Below, piece by piece: positions 16,968 to 24,256 of a DNA stretch of 64,000 bases; position 1 is the first letter of the stretch, and each line of letters begins with the position of its first letter. The stretch is from Bacillus sp. V2I10 (GTDB taxonomy: Bacteria; Bacillota; Bacilli; Bacillales; Bacillaceae), in NCBI RefSeq assembly GCF_030817055.1, contig NZ_JAUSYV010000001.1:458001-522000 (forward strand), in the 5' to 3' direction. Made by a program: the position numbers and the translations under genes. The notes under the pieces were generated by a model that saw only the letters and a program-made list of their open reading frames with translations, was not told the origin of the DNA and made no database searches.

Positions 16968-17435
16968 ATGAAAGTGGTGGGGAGATTGAAAATAGATGAG
17001 ACTGACCGGAAAATCATAAAATTGCTGACGGATAATGGCCGCATGTCCTATGTGGATATTGGAAAAGAGTTAGAGCTTTCCCGAGTTGCCGTAAGAGAAA
17101 GAGTCAATCAATTAATAAATGAGGGTGTAATCGAAAGATTTACTGTAGTCGTCAATTCAGAGAAGGTTGGCAAGTCTGTATCTGCATTCTTTGAAGTGGA
17201 TTGTGAGCCTGCCTTTTTACTAGAGGTTGCTGAAACGCTTGCAGACAATCCTAAAGTCGCGAGCTGCTATCAAATGACAGGACCGAGTACTCTTCATATG
17301 CACGTGCTTGTTGAGGATTTCACGGCTCTTGAAAAATTCATTAATCATGAGCTTTATGCATTAGAAGGGATAACGAGGGTTGAGAGCCACATCTTACTCC
17401 GCAGATTTAAGAGCAGGAATGGACTGAAATTATAG
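16968..17435 (+). CDS. ywrC: Lrp/AsnC-family regulator (YwrC/ChrS-like), 5' end uncertain
   Basis: DNA-binding regulator with an N-terminal winged helix (IDETDRKIIKLLTDNGRMSY) and a C-terminal RAM ligand-sensing domain (SCYQMTGPSTLHMHVLV). It stands next to ywrD and the chromate-transport pair; in B. subtilis the Lrp-type YwrC (ChrS) regulates that pair. The start is odd. The best ribosome binding site (TTGGAGGG) serves an ATG at 16958 that opens a 13-codon frame ending at 16999; deleting one G from GGGG at 16979-16982 would fuse that frame to the regulator as MASNESGGRLKIDETD. Without that change the in-frame ATG 16968 is the best start. Confidence 0.8.
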   Translation: MKVVGRLKIDETDRKIIKLLTDNGRMSYVDIGKELELSRVAVRERVNQLINEGVIERFTVVVNSEKVGKSVSAFFEVDCEPAFLLEVAETLADNPKVASCYQMTGPSTLHMHVLVEDFTALEKFINHELYALEGITRVESHILLRRFKSRNGLKL

Positions 17436-17607
17436 AGTAGTGAGCTGTTTACGCATCAAATAGATTGAATATTTAACATATTCAGATATAATCTAAAATA
17501 GGAGATGGATATGACATAAGTTAACTATAAAAAGAAAGATGCTTAACAATTCTTTGCTTATGGATAGCTTTTAAAACAATATGATGACTATAAGGGGATC
17601 TGACAAT

Positions 17608-19218
17608 ATGCACTTTGATTATTTAAATCACCCATATCCTTCAGAGCGGCAGACTGTTTTTGCGAAAAATGGAATGGTCGCAACCTCACAGCCTCTTGCC
17701 GCACAGGCTGGTTTGGATATCCTTAAAAAAGGCGGCAATGCTATCGATGCGGCGATAGCAACTGCCGCAGCCTTAACGGTTCTAGAGCCAACCTCTAATG
17801 GAATTGGAGGAGACGCATTTGCTCTGGTGTGGACAAATGGGAACCTGTATGGTCTAAATGCAAGCGGCCCTGCCCCATCAGCGCTCTCCATTGAGGCTGT
17901 AAAGGTTAAAGGATACACAAAAATGCCTGTACATGGAGTAACTCCTATAACAGTTCCAGGTGCTCCTGCTGCTTGGGTGCAGCTATCCAAGAGGTTTGGG
18001 CGCCTTCCTCTTCAAGAAGTGCTCTCTCCTGCGATTGCATATGCTGAAGAAGGATATCCTTTGACTCCAATTTTGGGAAAATATTGGTCTCTTGCTTATG
18101 AAAAATTCAAAACCACTCTAACAGGTTCTGAGTTTGAAGCGTGGTTTACTACATTTGCACCAAAACAGCGGTCCCCTAAAATCGGGGAAATCTGGCGTTC
18201 TCCGGATCATGCAGCTACATTAAGGGAGATAGCAGAAACGAACGGGGAAAGCTTCTACCGCGGACGATTAGCAGAGAAAATCAGCTCCTTTGTCGAAAAG
18301 CATGGAGGTTTTCTATCAAAAGAAGATCTTGCTTCTTATGAAGCAGAATGGGTCGATCCGATTTCTGTGCATTACAAAGGATATGACGTATGGGAAATCC
18401 CGCCTAATGGCCAGGGTATAGTCGCTTTGCTTGGCCTCAATATCTTAAAAGGCTATTTGGTAACCGAGAAGGACAATGCAGATACATACCATAAACAAAT
18501 TGAAGCGATGAAGCTCGCTTTTACAGATGGGAAAGCATACGTAACAGATCCAAAAGAGATGAAGATCACAACTGAAGAGCTGCTGTCAGAACAATACGGA
18601 GAAATGAGAAGAGCAGAAATAAAAGATGAGGCGATTTTACCGGAAGCTTATGTGCCTGCAAGGGGAGGCACTGTTTATTTGGCGGCAGCAGATGGGGAAG
18701 GCAATATGGTCTCTTTCATACAGAGCAACTATATGGGATTTGGTTCAGGTATTGTGATTCCGGGAACGGGGATCTCGATGCAAAACCGAGGGCATGATTT
18801 TTCTCTTGAAGAAACACATCCCAATGCCTTAAAGCCAGGGAAGAAAACCTACCACACTATTATTCCGGGTTTTTTGACAAAGGATAATCAAGCTGTCGGG
18901 CCATTTGGAGTAATGGGCGGGTATATGCAGCCGCAGGGACATCTGCAGGTAGTCATGAATACCATTGATTTTCACCTGCATCCGCAGGCAGCTCTTGATG
19001 CACCGCGCTGGCAGTGGATTGAGGGAAAAAAGGTCCTTGTTGAGCCTCGTTTTCCTTCGCATCTTGCACAGGCTTTAGTCCGAAAAGGGCATCAAATTCA
19101 AAAGACAGTGGATACAGGCCAATTCGGACGCGGACAGATTATTTGGAGGAATCCTGATACAGGTGTACTTACTGGCGGTACAGAGCCAAGAGCAGATGGA
19201 TCAATTGCATCTTGGTAA
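17608..19218 (+). CDS. ywrD: Gamma-glutamyltransferase family protein
   Basis: Ntn-hydrolase of the gamma-glutamyltranspeptidase family, cleaving or transferring gamma-glutamyl groups. Recognisable parts are GMVATSQPLAAQAGLDIL and GGNAIDAAIATAAALTV near the start, the autoprocessing site GGTVYLAAADGEGNMVS with its presumed nucleophile Thr, and GGYMQPQGHLQV. No signal peptide is visible, so it is likely cytosolic like B. subtilis YwrD (525 aa), not the secreted Ggt. I take the ATG at 17608, preceded by AAGGGGA; an upstream ATG at 17581 lacks a site. It sits between ywrC and ywrB. Confidence 0.85.
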   Translation: MHFDYLNHPYPSERQTVFAKNGMVATSQPLAAQAGLDILKKGGNAIDAAIATAAALTVLEPTSNGIGGDAFALVWTNGNLYGLNASGPAPSALSIEAVKVKGYTKMPVHGVTPITVPGAPAAWVQLSKRFGRLPLQEVLSPAIAYAEEGYPLTPILGKYWSLAYEKFKTTLTGSEFEAWFTTFAPKQRSPKIGEIWRSPDHAATLREIAETNGESFYRGRLAEKISSFVEKHGGFLSKEDLASYEAEWVDPISVHYKGYDVWEIPPNGQGIVALLGLNILKGYLVTEKDNADTYHKQIEAMKLAFTDGKAYVTDPKEMKITTEELLSEQYGEMRRAEIKDEAILPEAYVPARGGTVYLAAADGEGNMVSFIQSNYMGFGSGIVIPGTGISMQNRGHDFSLEETHPNALKPGKKTYHTIIPGFLTKDNQAVGPFGVMGGYMQPQGHLQVVMNTIDFHLHPQAALDAPRWQWIEGKKVLVEPRFPSHLAQALVRKGHQIQKTVDTGQFGRGQIIWRNPDTGVLTGGTEPRADGSIASW

Positions 19219-19243
19219 GTGAAGAGAATGAGGTGACCTTTTT

Positions 19244-19810
19244 GTGAAACAGTGGAATATTTTCATCGCATTTTTCAGGTCAGGCATGCTTGGGTTTGGG
19301 GGTGGTCCTTCGACCATTCCGCTTGTACATAAAGAAGTGGTTGAGAGGTTTAAATGGATGAATGATGATGAATTTTCAGATGTATTGGCACTCGGGAATA
19401 CACTTCCGGGTCCAATAGCAACGAAAATGGCCGGTTACATCGGATATCGGATCGGAGGCTATGCAGGCATGCTGAATGCTGTAATCGCAACAGCACTTCC
19501 AACCGTCTTCTTGATGATTTTACTGCTGACAACCTTAAATGCTTATAAAGATGAGGCGTGGGTCAAAGGAATGTCTCAAGCCGTTCTGCCGGTCGTTGCT
19601 GTCATGCTGCTAACTCTTACATGGGATTTCGCGAAGAAATCATCGCAGTCCTTTGGATTGGTTAAAACGGTTATCCTTATGGGAGCATCCCTTGCCTTAA
19701 TGGAAGCTCTGCATATTCATCCGGGTATTTTAATTGGCGTTCTGTTGATGTGGGCTATTTTTTATAGAGAGAAAAGCGGCGGGAAGAAAGAGAAGGGGAT
19801 GCATTCATGA
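19244..19810 (+). CDS. ywrB: Short-chain chromate transporter, N-type subunit
   Basis: Half-size CHR-family membrane protein that works with its partner to export chromate; single-domain pairs (Chr3N/Chr3C) are known from B. subtilis. The family signature GFGGGPSTIPLV, then DEFSDVLALGNTLPGPIATKMAGYIGYRIGG, is clear within the first 75 residues, followed by hydrophobic helices to residue 175 and a lysine-rich tail. GTG start after GAGGTGA. It overlaps the next gene by four bases (ATGA), implying stoichiometric coupling. Confidence 0.88.
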   Translation: MKQWNIFIAFFRSGMLGFGGGPSTIPLVHKEVVERFKWMNDDEFSDVLALGNTLPGPIATKMAGYIGYRIGGYAGMLNAVIATALPTVFLMILLLTTLNAYKDEAWVKGMSQAVLPVVAVMLLTLTWDFAKKSSQSFGLVKTVILMGASLALMEALHIHPGILIGVLLMWAIFYREKSGGKKEKGMHS

Positions 19811-20337
19811 TTTACTGGCACATTTTTTTGGCTTTCTTCCTTCCGGGCATCCTCGGGTATGGCGGAGGTCCAGCTTCCATTCCTCTTATTGAAAAAGAAA
19901 TCGTCGACCGCTATGAATGGCAGACCGTCAGTGAATTCAGTGAGACACTGGCACTTGGAAACGCACTCCCAGGCCCGATCGCAACAAAAATGGCCGGCTT
20001 TATCGGCTATCAGCAGGGAGGCTTTCTTGGGGCAGCAGTTGGGCTGTTTGCCACTATTGCTCCCTCATTGATCTTAATGCTGATTCTTTTAAAAGTTTTA
20101 ATGAAATATAAGGAATCGCCTCAGGTAAAAAGGCTTTCCACGGTGGTACGGCCTGTCATCGCGGTTATGCTTGGAGTCATGACCTATCAATTCCTGGATA
20201 ATGCAGTTCTTGGTTTTGGAATTTGGCATACTCTGCTGCTCTTTATCCTTAGTTTCGTCCTGCTTGAAAAAATGAAAATTCATCCTGCCTATGTCATAGC
20301 CGGATCTCTGCTTTATGGAGGAGTTTTTCTTTCATAG
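19807..20337 (+). CDS. ywrA: Short-chain chromate transporter, C-type subunit
   Basis: Second half of the CHR pair, 176 residues with five or six hydrophobic helices. It repeats the family signature (GYGGGPASIPLIEKEIV, EFSETLALGNALPGPIATKMAGF) and is clearly paralogous to ywrB. Translation is coupled through the four-base overlap. A weak hairpin (CTTCCATT / AATGGAAG) follows at 20343-20376 and may terminate the transcript. Confidence 0.88.
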   Translation: MIYWHIFLAFFLPGILGYGGGPASIPLIEKEIVDRYEWQTVSEFSETLALGNALPGPIATKMAGFIGYQQGGFLGAAVGLFATIAPSLILMLILLKVLMKYKESPQVKRLSTVVRPVIAVMLGVMTYQFLDNAVLGFGIWHTLLLFILSFVLLEKMKIHPAYVIAGSLLYGGVFLS

Positions 20338-20396
20338 TCTGCTTCCATTCTGTTTGTCCTTCTTCAAAAATGGAAGAGGGTATTTTTTATAGTTAG

Positions 20397-20520
20397 CAAA
20401 GAAAATTGCAGTTCGATGTCTAGCTCCATCGCCCAGAACGAATCCGGCTAAAAAAGTCAAACCGGTCTTTTCAGCCATGCGTGAGCAAAACCGCGGTCCG
20501 CTTTTCTTGTGTTAAATTTG
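20397..20520 (+). repeat. Dispersed intergenic repeat, copy A (degenerate)
   Basis: Begins TGTCTAGCTCCATCGCC and ends GGTCCGCTTTTCTT, the same termini as the copy at 39378-39492. The middle is diverged. GC content is higher than the flanking AT-rich DNA. No ORF. Confidence 0.5.
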
Positions 20521-20543
20521 AGATAACCACAATAGTTTTAGAC

Positions 20544-20690
20544 TTATCAACAGCCCTGTGAATAAGTGTATTTCCTCTGCATATATAGTGGCGAACAATT
20601 GTACCCACACAAAATGTGGATAGAATTTGTGGATATGTTGATAACTTCTGTTGATAACTGTTGTCGAATTGTGGAATAACGTGTGAATAT
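20544..20690. promoter_or_regulatory. DnaA-box cluster upstream of sacT
   Basis: Against the DnaA box TTATCCACA/TGTGGATAA, one-mismatch copies start at 20544 (TTATCAACA), 20557 (TGTGAATAA), 20615 (TGTGGATAG), 20628 (TGTGGATAT), 20636 and 20649 (both TGTTGATAA), with a two-mismatch copy at 20682. Six good boxes in about 115 bp is far above chance and most point the same way. B. subtilis has DnaA-box clusters near the origin, one of them, as I recall, in the ywcI-vpr interval next to sacT. Confidence 0.75.
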
Positions 20691-20711
20691 CTAATAATTT
20701 AACAAAAACTT

Positions 20712-20725
20712 TAAAAACGTTTACA
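20712..20725 (+). promoter_or_regulatory. cre site (CcpA) upstream of sacT
   Basis: TAAAAACGTTTACA matches TGWAANCGNTNWCA at 11 of 12 defined positions, 90-104 bases before the sacT start. It suits carbon catabolite repression of sucrose use. Confidence 0.5.
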
Positions 20726-20815
20726 TGAATTTACAAAAAACACATGTATTTGTGCTTTTTCAGCATTTTTGGCATGATGGTGATACAATCACGCTCGGCA
20801 GGAAGGAATGGACCT

Positions 20816-21637
20816 TTGAGAATCTATAAAATCTTAAACAATAATGCTGCAGTCGTTCTTGATGAACAGCAGGAGAAAATTGTAATGGGCCCGGGGATTG
20901 CTTTTCAAAAAAGCAAAAATGATATTATACCGGCCAGTAAAATTGAAAAAATATTTGTGATGAGAGAAGAAAGCGAGAAATTTCAGCAGCTGCTGCAAAT
21001 GGTTCCCGAGAAACACGTTGAGCTTGCCGAAGAAGTCATCAGCTATGCGGAAGGCCAATTGATGTCACCTCTTAGCAATCACATTCACATAGCATTAACA
21101 GATCATCTGTCATTTGCAATTGAAAGAATTCAGCAAGGCTATCAAATTCAAAATAAATTGCTGAATGAAATTAAGGTGCTCTACAAAAAGGAGTTTGAGA
21201 TTGGGATTTGGGCGATCCAAAAAGTACAGGAAAAGCTTGGGGTTTCTCTTCCGGAAGATGAAGCGGGACATATTGCCCTCCACATTCATACGGCGAAATT
21301 AGATTCTTCTGATATGACGGTTACATTAAAGCATGCGACCATCATTCAAGAATCAATCAGCATAATAGAACATCACTTCGGTCTAAAGCTGAGTAAAAAT
21401 TCCATCTCCTATCAGAGGCTGCTGACCCATCTTAGATTCGCTTTAAATCGCCTTGAGCAGGACGAGGAATTTCATGTTATGGATATCGAAATGCTTAGAC
21501 TCATTCAGGAAAAATACGCATTTGCCTATCAATGTTCAAAGAAGATTGCGGATTATTTAAGTGAGGAATACATCCTGCATTTTCCAGAATCTGAGATTGG
21601 ATATATTACCCTTCACATCCAGAGATTAAGCGAGTAA
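20816..21637 (+). CDS. sacT: BglG/SacT-family transcriptional antiterminator
   Basis: RNA-binding antiterminator for the sucrose operon. The N-terminal co-antiterminator domain (IYKILNNNAAVVLDE, GPGIAFQKSKND) is followed by two PTS regulation domains with the conserved LTDHLSFAIER and HIALHIHTAKL (PRD1) and LTHLRFALNRL and IGYITLHIQRL (PRD2) histidines. Phosphorylation of these by HPr and EII-sucrose sets activity. The TTG at 20816 follows AGGAAGGA by a proper distance; the frame is open further upstream but without a ribosome binding site. It is immediately upstream of the leader it should act on. Confidence 0.93.
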   Translation: MRIYKILNNNAAVVLDEQQEKIVMGPGIAFQKSKNDIIPASKIEKIFVMREESEKFQQLLQMVPEKHVELAEEVISYAEGQLMSPLSNHIHIALTDHLSFAIERIQQGYQIQNKLLNEIKVLYKKEFEIGIWAIQKVQEKLGVSLPEDEAGHIALHIHTAKLDSSDMTVTLKHATIIQESISIIEHHFGLKLSKNSISYQRLLTHLRFALNRLEQDEEFHVMDIEMLRLIQEKYAFAYQCSKKIADYLSEEYILHFPESEIGYITLHIQRLSE

Positions 21638-21644
21638 AAAAATC

Positions 21645-21681
21645 TTGACGAACACGCTTTCATCTCATACAATGAAAGCGT
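21645..21681 (+). promoter_or_regulatory. sacP promoter overlapped by a perfect inverted repeat
   Basis: TTGACG (21645-21650), 17-base spacer, TACAAT (21668-21673). A perfect 10-bp inverted repeat, ACGCTTTCAT at 21654-21663 and ATGAAAGCGT at 21672-21681, brackets the -10 box. Each arm contains TGAAAGCG, the left half of a cre. It could bind CcpA or another repressor. Confidence 0.6.
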
Positions 21682-21697
21682 ATTAAAAGTTTATATT

Positions 21698-21795
21698 CGG
21701 GATTGTGACTGGTTATGCAGGCAAGACCTAAAATTTGTAAAGAGATCATTGGAGAAACTCTGTCTATGATACCTTTATAAGTTTTAGGTCTTTTT
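21698..21795 (+). promoter_or_regulatory. RAT antiterminator and terminator in the sacP leader
   Basis: A ribonucleic antiterminator (GGATTGTGACTGGTTATGCA, continuing to about 21728) overlaps the left arm AAGACCTAAAA (21723-21733) of a terminator whose right arm TTTTAGGTCTT (21782-21792) ends in a T-run. SacT binding to RAT would keep the left arm unavailable and let transcription enter sacP. This is the textbook arrangement of SacT/SacY/LicT systems. Confidence 0.88.
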
Positions 21796-21817
21796 CTATT
21801 TAAAAAGGAGGATAAAC

Positions 21818-23197
21818 ATGAATTATAAAGACATTGCAGAAAAAATTGTACCGCTGCTCGGCGGAAAAGAAAATATCATCAGTGCCACACACTGTGCGAC
21901 AAGACTCCGTTTAGTTTTGCAGGATGAAAGCAAAGCAGATAAGGCGGAAATAGAAGAAGTTGAAGGGGTTAAAGGTGCATTTGCAAGCTCTGGTCAATTT
22001 CAAATTATTTTTGGTACCGGGAATGTGAATAAAGTCTATGAACAGCTGCAGCCAATGATCGGAAAAATGGATGTAGATTCCGTATCGCATGCTGAAGCTG
22101 TAAAGCAAAAAATGAATCCTTTTGCCAGATTTGCAAAAACACTGTCGAATATCTTCGTTCCAATCATTCCTGCTATCGTAGCGAGCGGTTTATTAATGGG
22201 TCTGCTTGGAATGATGAAAGCATTTGAATGGGTCAGCACGGACAGTCCATTCATTGTTTTGCTGGATATGTTCTCAAGCGCAGCCTTTATTATTCTGCCG
22301 ATTCTAATTGGTGTCAGCGCATCCCGCGAGTTCGGAGCAAATCCCTATTTAGGAGCCGTCATAGGGGGGATTCTTACTCACCCTGCCCTGCAAAATCCGT
22401 GGGGACTGGCTGAGGCGAAGCCTGAGTATTTGAATTTTGCAGGAATGGATATCGCGATGCTTGGCTATCAGGGAACCGTAATTCCAATTCTTCTTGCGGT
22501 TTATGTCATGAGCAAAATTGAGAAAGGGCTCCGCAAGATTGTACCTAACTCGATTGATTTGCTTGTCACACCGTTTTTGACCATTATCTCAACAGGCTTT
22601 ATCGCTTTAATTGCCATTGGCCCTCTTGGCCGCGGGTTAGGTACTTTGATTACAACTACGTTAACTTACGTTTATGATACAGCCGGTTTTATGGCGGGTC
22701 TTATCTTTGGCGGAACCTATTCTTTAATCGTACTGACAGGTGTTCATCACAGCTTCCATGCCATTGAAGCAGGTCTTCTTGCCGATCTTGGGAAGAACTA
22801 TCTCCTTCCAATCTGGTCAATGGCAAACGTTGCTCAGGGCGGAGCGGGTCTTGCCGTTTTCTTTATGACAAAGCGCGCCAAAACAAAAGAAATTGCATTG
22901 CCTGGTGCTTTCTCAGCCTTCTTAGGAATTACTGAGCCGGTTATTTTTGGAGTCAACTTGCGCTACCGCAAGCCATTTATTGGAGGATTGATCGGCGGAG
23001 CACTTGGGGGCGCATATGTAGTCTTTACGAATGTAGCGGCAAATGCTTATGGATTAACGGGTATTCCGATGATTGCGATTGTTGCTCCATTTGGAACATC
23101 TGCCATCATGAATTATCTGATCGGATTCGTGATTGCCGTAGCAGGAGCGCTTATTGCGACGCTTCTTCTCGGATTAAAAGAAGAAGAGACTAAGTAG
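21818..23197 (+). CDS. sacP: Sucrose-specific PTS enzyme IIBC
   Basis: Imports sucrose with phosphorylation to sucrose-6-phosphate. An N-terminal EIIB domain carries the phosphorylated cysteine Cys26 (ATHCATRLRL), a linker follows, and the EIIC domain has about ten membrane segments including the GGTYSLIVLTGVHHSFHAIE motif and GAFSAFLGITEPVIFGVN. No EIIA domain is attached, so it must use a glucose-type EIIA encoded elsewhere, as in B. subtilis. 459 residues. It sits directly behind the RAT leader with an AAAGGAGGA ribosome binding site. Confidence 0.94.
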   Translation: MNYKDIAEKIVPLLGGKENIISATHCATRLRLVLQDESKADKAEIEEVEGVKGAFASSGQFQIIFGTGNVNKVYEQLQPMIGKMDVDSVSHAEAVKQKMNPFARFAKTLSNIFVPIIPAIVASGLLMGLLGMMKAFEWVSTDSPFIVLLDMFSSAAFIILPILIGVSASREFGANPYLGAVIGGILTHPALQNPWGLAEAKPEYLNFAGMDIAMLGYQGTVIPILLAVYVMSKIEKGLRKIVPNSIDLLVTPFLTIISTGFIALIAIGPLGRGLGTLITTTLTYVYDTAGFMAGLIFGGTYSLIVLTGVHHSFHAIEAGLLADLGKNYLLPIWSMANVAQGGAGLAVFFMTKRAKTKEIALPGAFSAFLGITEPVIFGVNLRYRKPFIGGLIGGALGGAYVVFTNVAANAYGLTGIPMIAIVAPFGTSAIMNYLIGFVIAVAGALIATLLLGLKEEETK

Positions 23198-23238
23198 GAC
23201 TTGCTATCTAAAACAAGAATTAAGTAAGCTATAACTAA

Positions 23239-23270
23239 AAATCAGGCAGTCATATGCCTGATTTTCTTTT
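23239..23270 (+). terminator. Intra-operon hairpin between sacP and fructokinase
   Basis: AATCAGGCA / TGCCTGATT 9-bp stem followed by TTCTTTT. It lies inside the operon, so it probably causes partial termination or protects the sacP mRNA 3' end. Confidence 0.7.
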
Positions 23271-23292
23271 ACTAGAGAGGAGAGCTGCATCC

Positions 23293-24243
23293 ATGAAAAA
23301 CGGGATTATCAGTTTAGGAGAGGCATTAATTGATTTTATACCAGTTGATTCAGATAATTTGATCTATCAAAAGAGCCCAGGAGGAGCGCCTGCAAACGTT
23401 GCAGTTGGCTTAGCAAGACTTGGAGCTGATTCTGCTTTTCTTGGAAAAGTGGGAAATGACGTACTCGGGACTTTTTTAAAAGATACTTTAGCGTCCTACG
23501 GAGTTCATACAGATCATATGCTGCTGACAGATGAAGCGAAAACAGGCGCAGTGTTTATTACATTGGCTGAAAATGGAGAGCGTTCTTTTGATTTTTATAT
23601 CGATCCAAGTGCAGACCGGTTTATAAAAAGTGAAGAATTAAACGAATCGCTATTTGAAAGCAGTAAAATCCTTCATTATGGTTCAATTTCTATGATCAGC
23701 GAACCTTCTAGGACCGCAACGATCAAGGCGGTTGAGCTTGCCAGAAAGAACGGAATGATTATTTCGTATGATCCCAATTTAAGATTGAGCTTATGGGAAA
23801 ACGAGGACGATGCACGTGAAACCATTCTTTCTATGTTTGATACTGCTGATCTGATCAAGATTTCTGAAGAGGAACTTGAGTTTTTAACAGGAGAAGCAAC
23901 GATTGATAAAGGAGTAGAGAAGCTTTCTGCCTATAACATTCCATTGCTGCTGGTGACACTCGGAAGCAAAGGGAGCTATGCGTTTACGCATAATGTTACT
24001 GCAAGAATACATGCCATGAAAGTAAATGCAGTCGACACCACAGGAGCTGGAGATGCTTTTGTATCAGGTGTTTTATATAAATTACATGAGTATAATGGAA
24101 ATCTAAGTTCGCTTTCGGAAAAGGAATTACAGGACATCGGCCGGTTTGCAAGTGTATCAGGCGGACTTGCTGCATCGGTTAAAGGGGCAATGACCGCATT
24201 GCCTACACTGGAAGAAGTTCAAGGCATTCTAAAAAACGGGTAA
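23293..24243 (+). CDS. Fructokinase (PfkB family)
   Basis: Phosphorylates the fructose released by SacA. A PfkB/ribokinase fold is shown by GGAPANVAVGLARLGADSAFLGKVG (sugar-binding region, near residues 32-56) and the C-terminal DTTGAGDAFVSG anion hole and catalytic Asp. The ATG at 23293 follows GAGAGGAG; earlier in-frame starts lie inside the terminator hairpin. About 316 residues. It lies between sacP and sacA, whereas B. subtilis sacPA has no kinase gene there. It is scrK-like; the symbol is left empty. Confidence 0.88.
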   Translation: MKNGIISLGEALIDFIPVDSDNLIYQKSPGGAPANVAVGLARLGADSAFLGKVGNDVLGTFLKDTLASYGVHTDHMLLTDEAKTGAVFITLAENGERSFDFYIDPSADRFIKSEELNESLFESSKILHYGSISMISEPSRTATIKAVELARKNGMIISYDPNLRLSLWENEDDARETILSMFDTADLIKISEEELEFLTGEATIDKGVEKLSAYNIPLLLVTLGSKGSYAFTHNVTARIHAMKVNAVDTTGAGDAFVSGVLYKLHEYNGNLSSLSEKELQDIGRFASVSGGLAASVKGAMTALPTLEEVQGILKNG

Positions 24244-24256
24244 AGGAGCGATGAAT

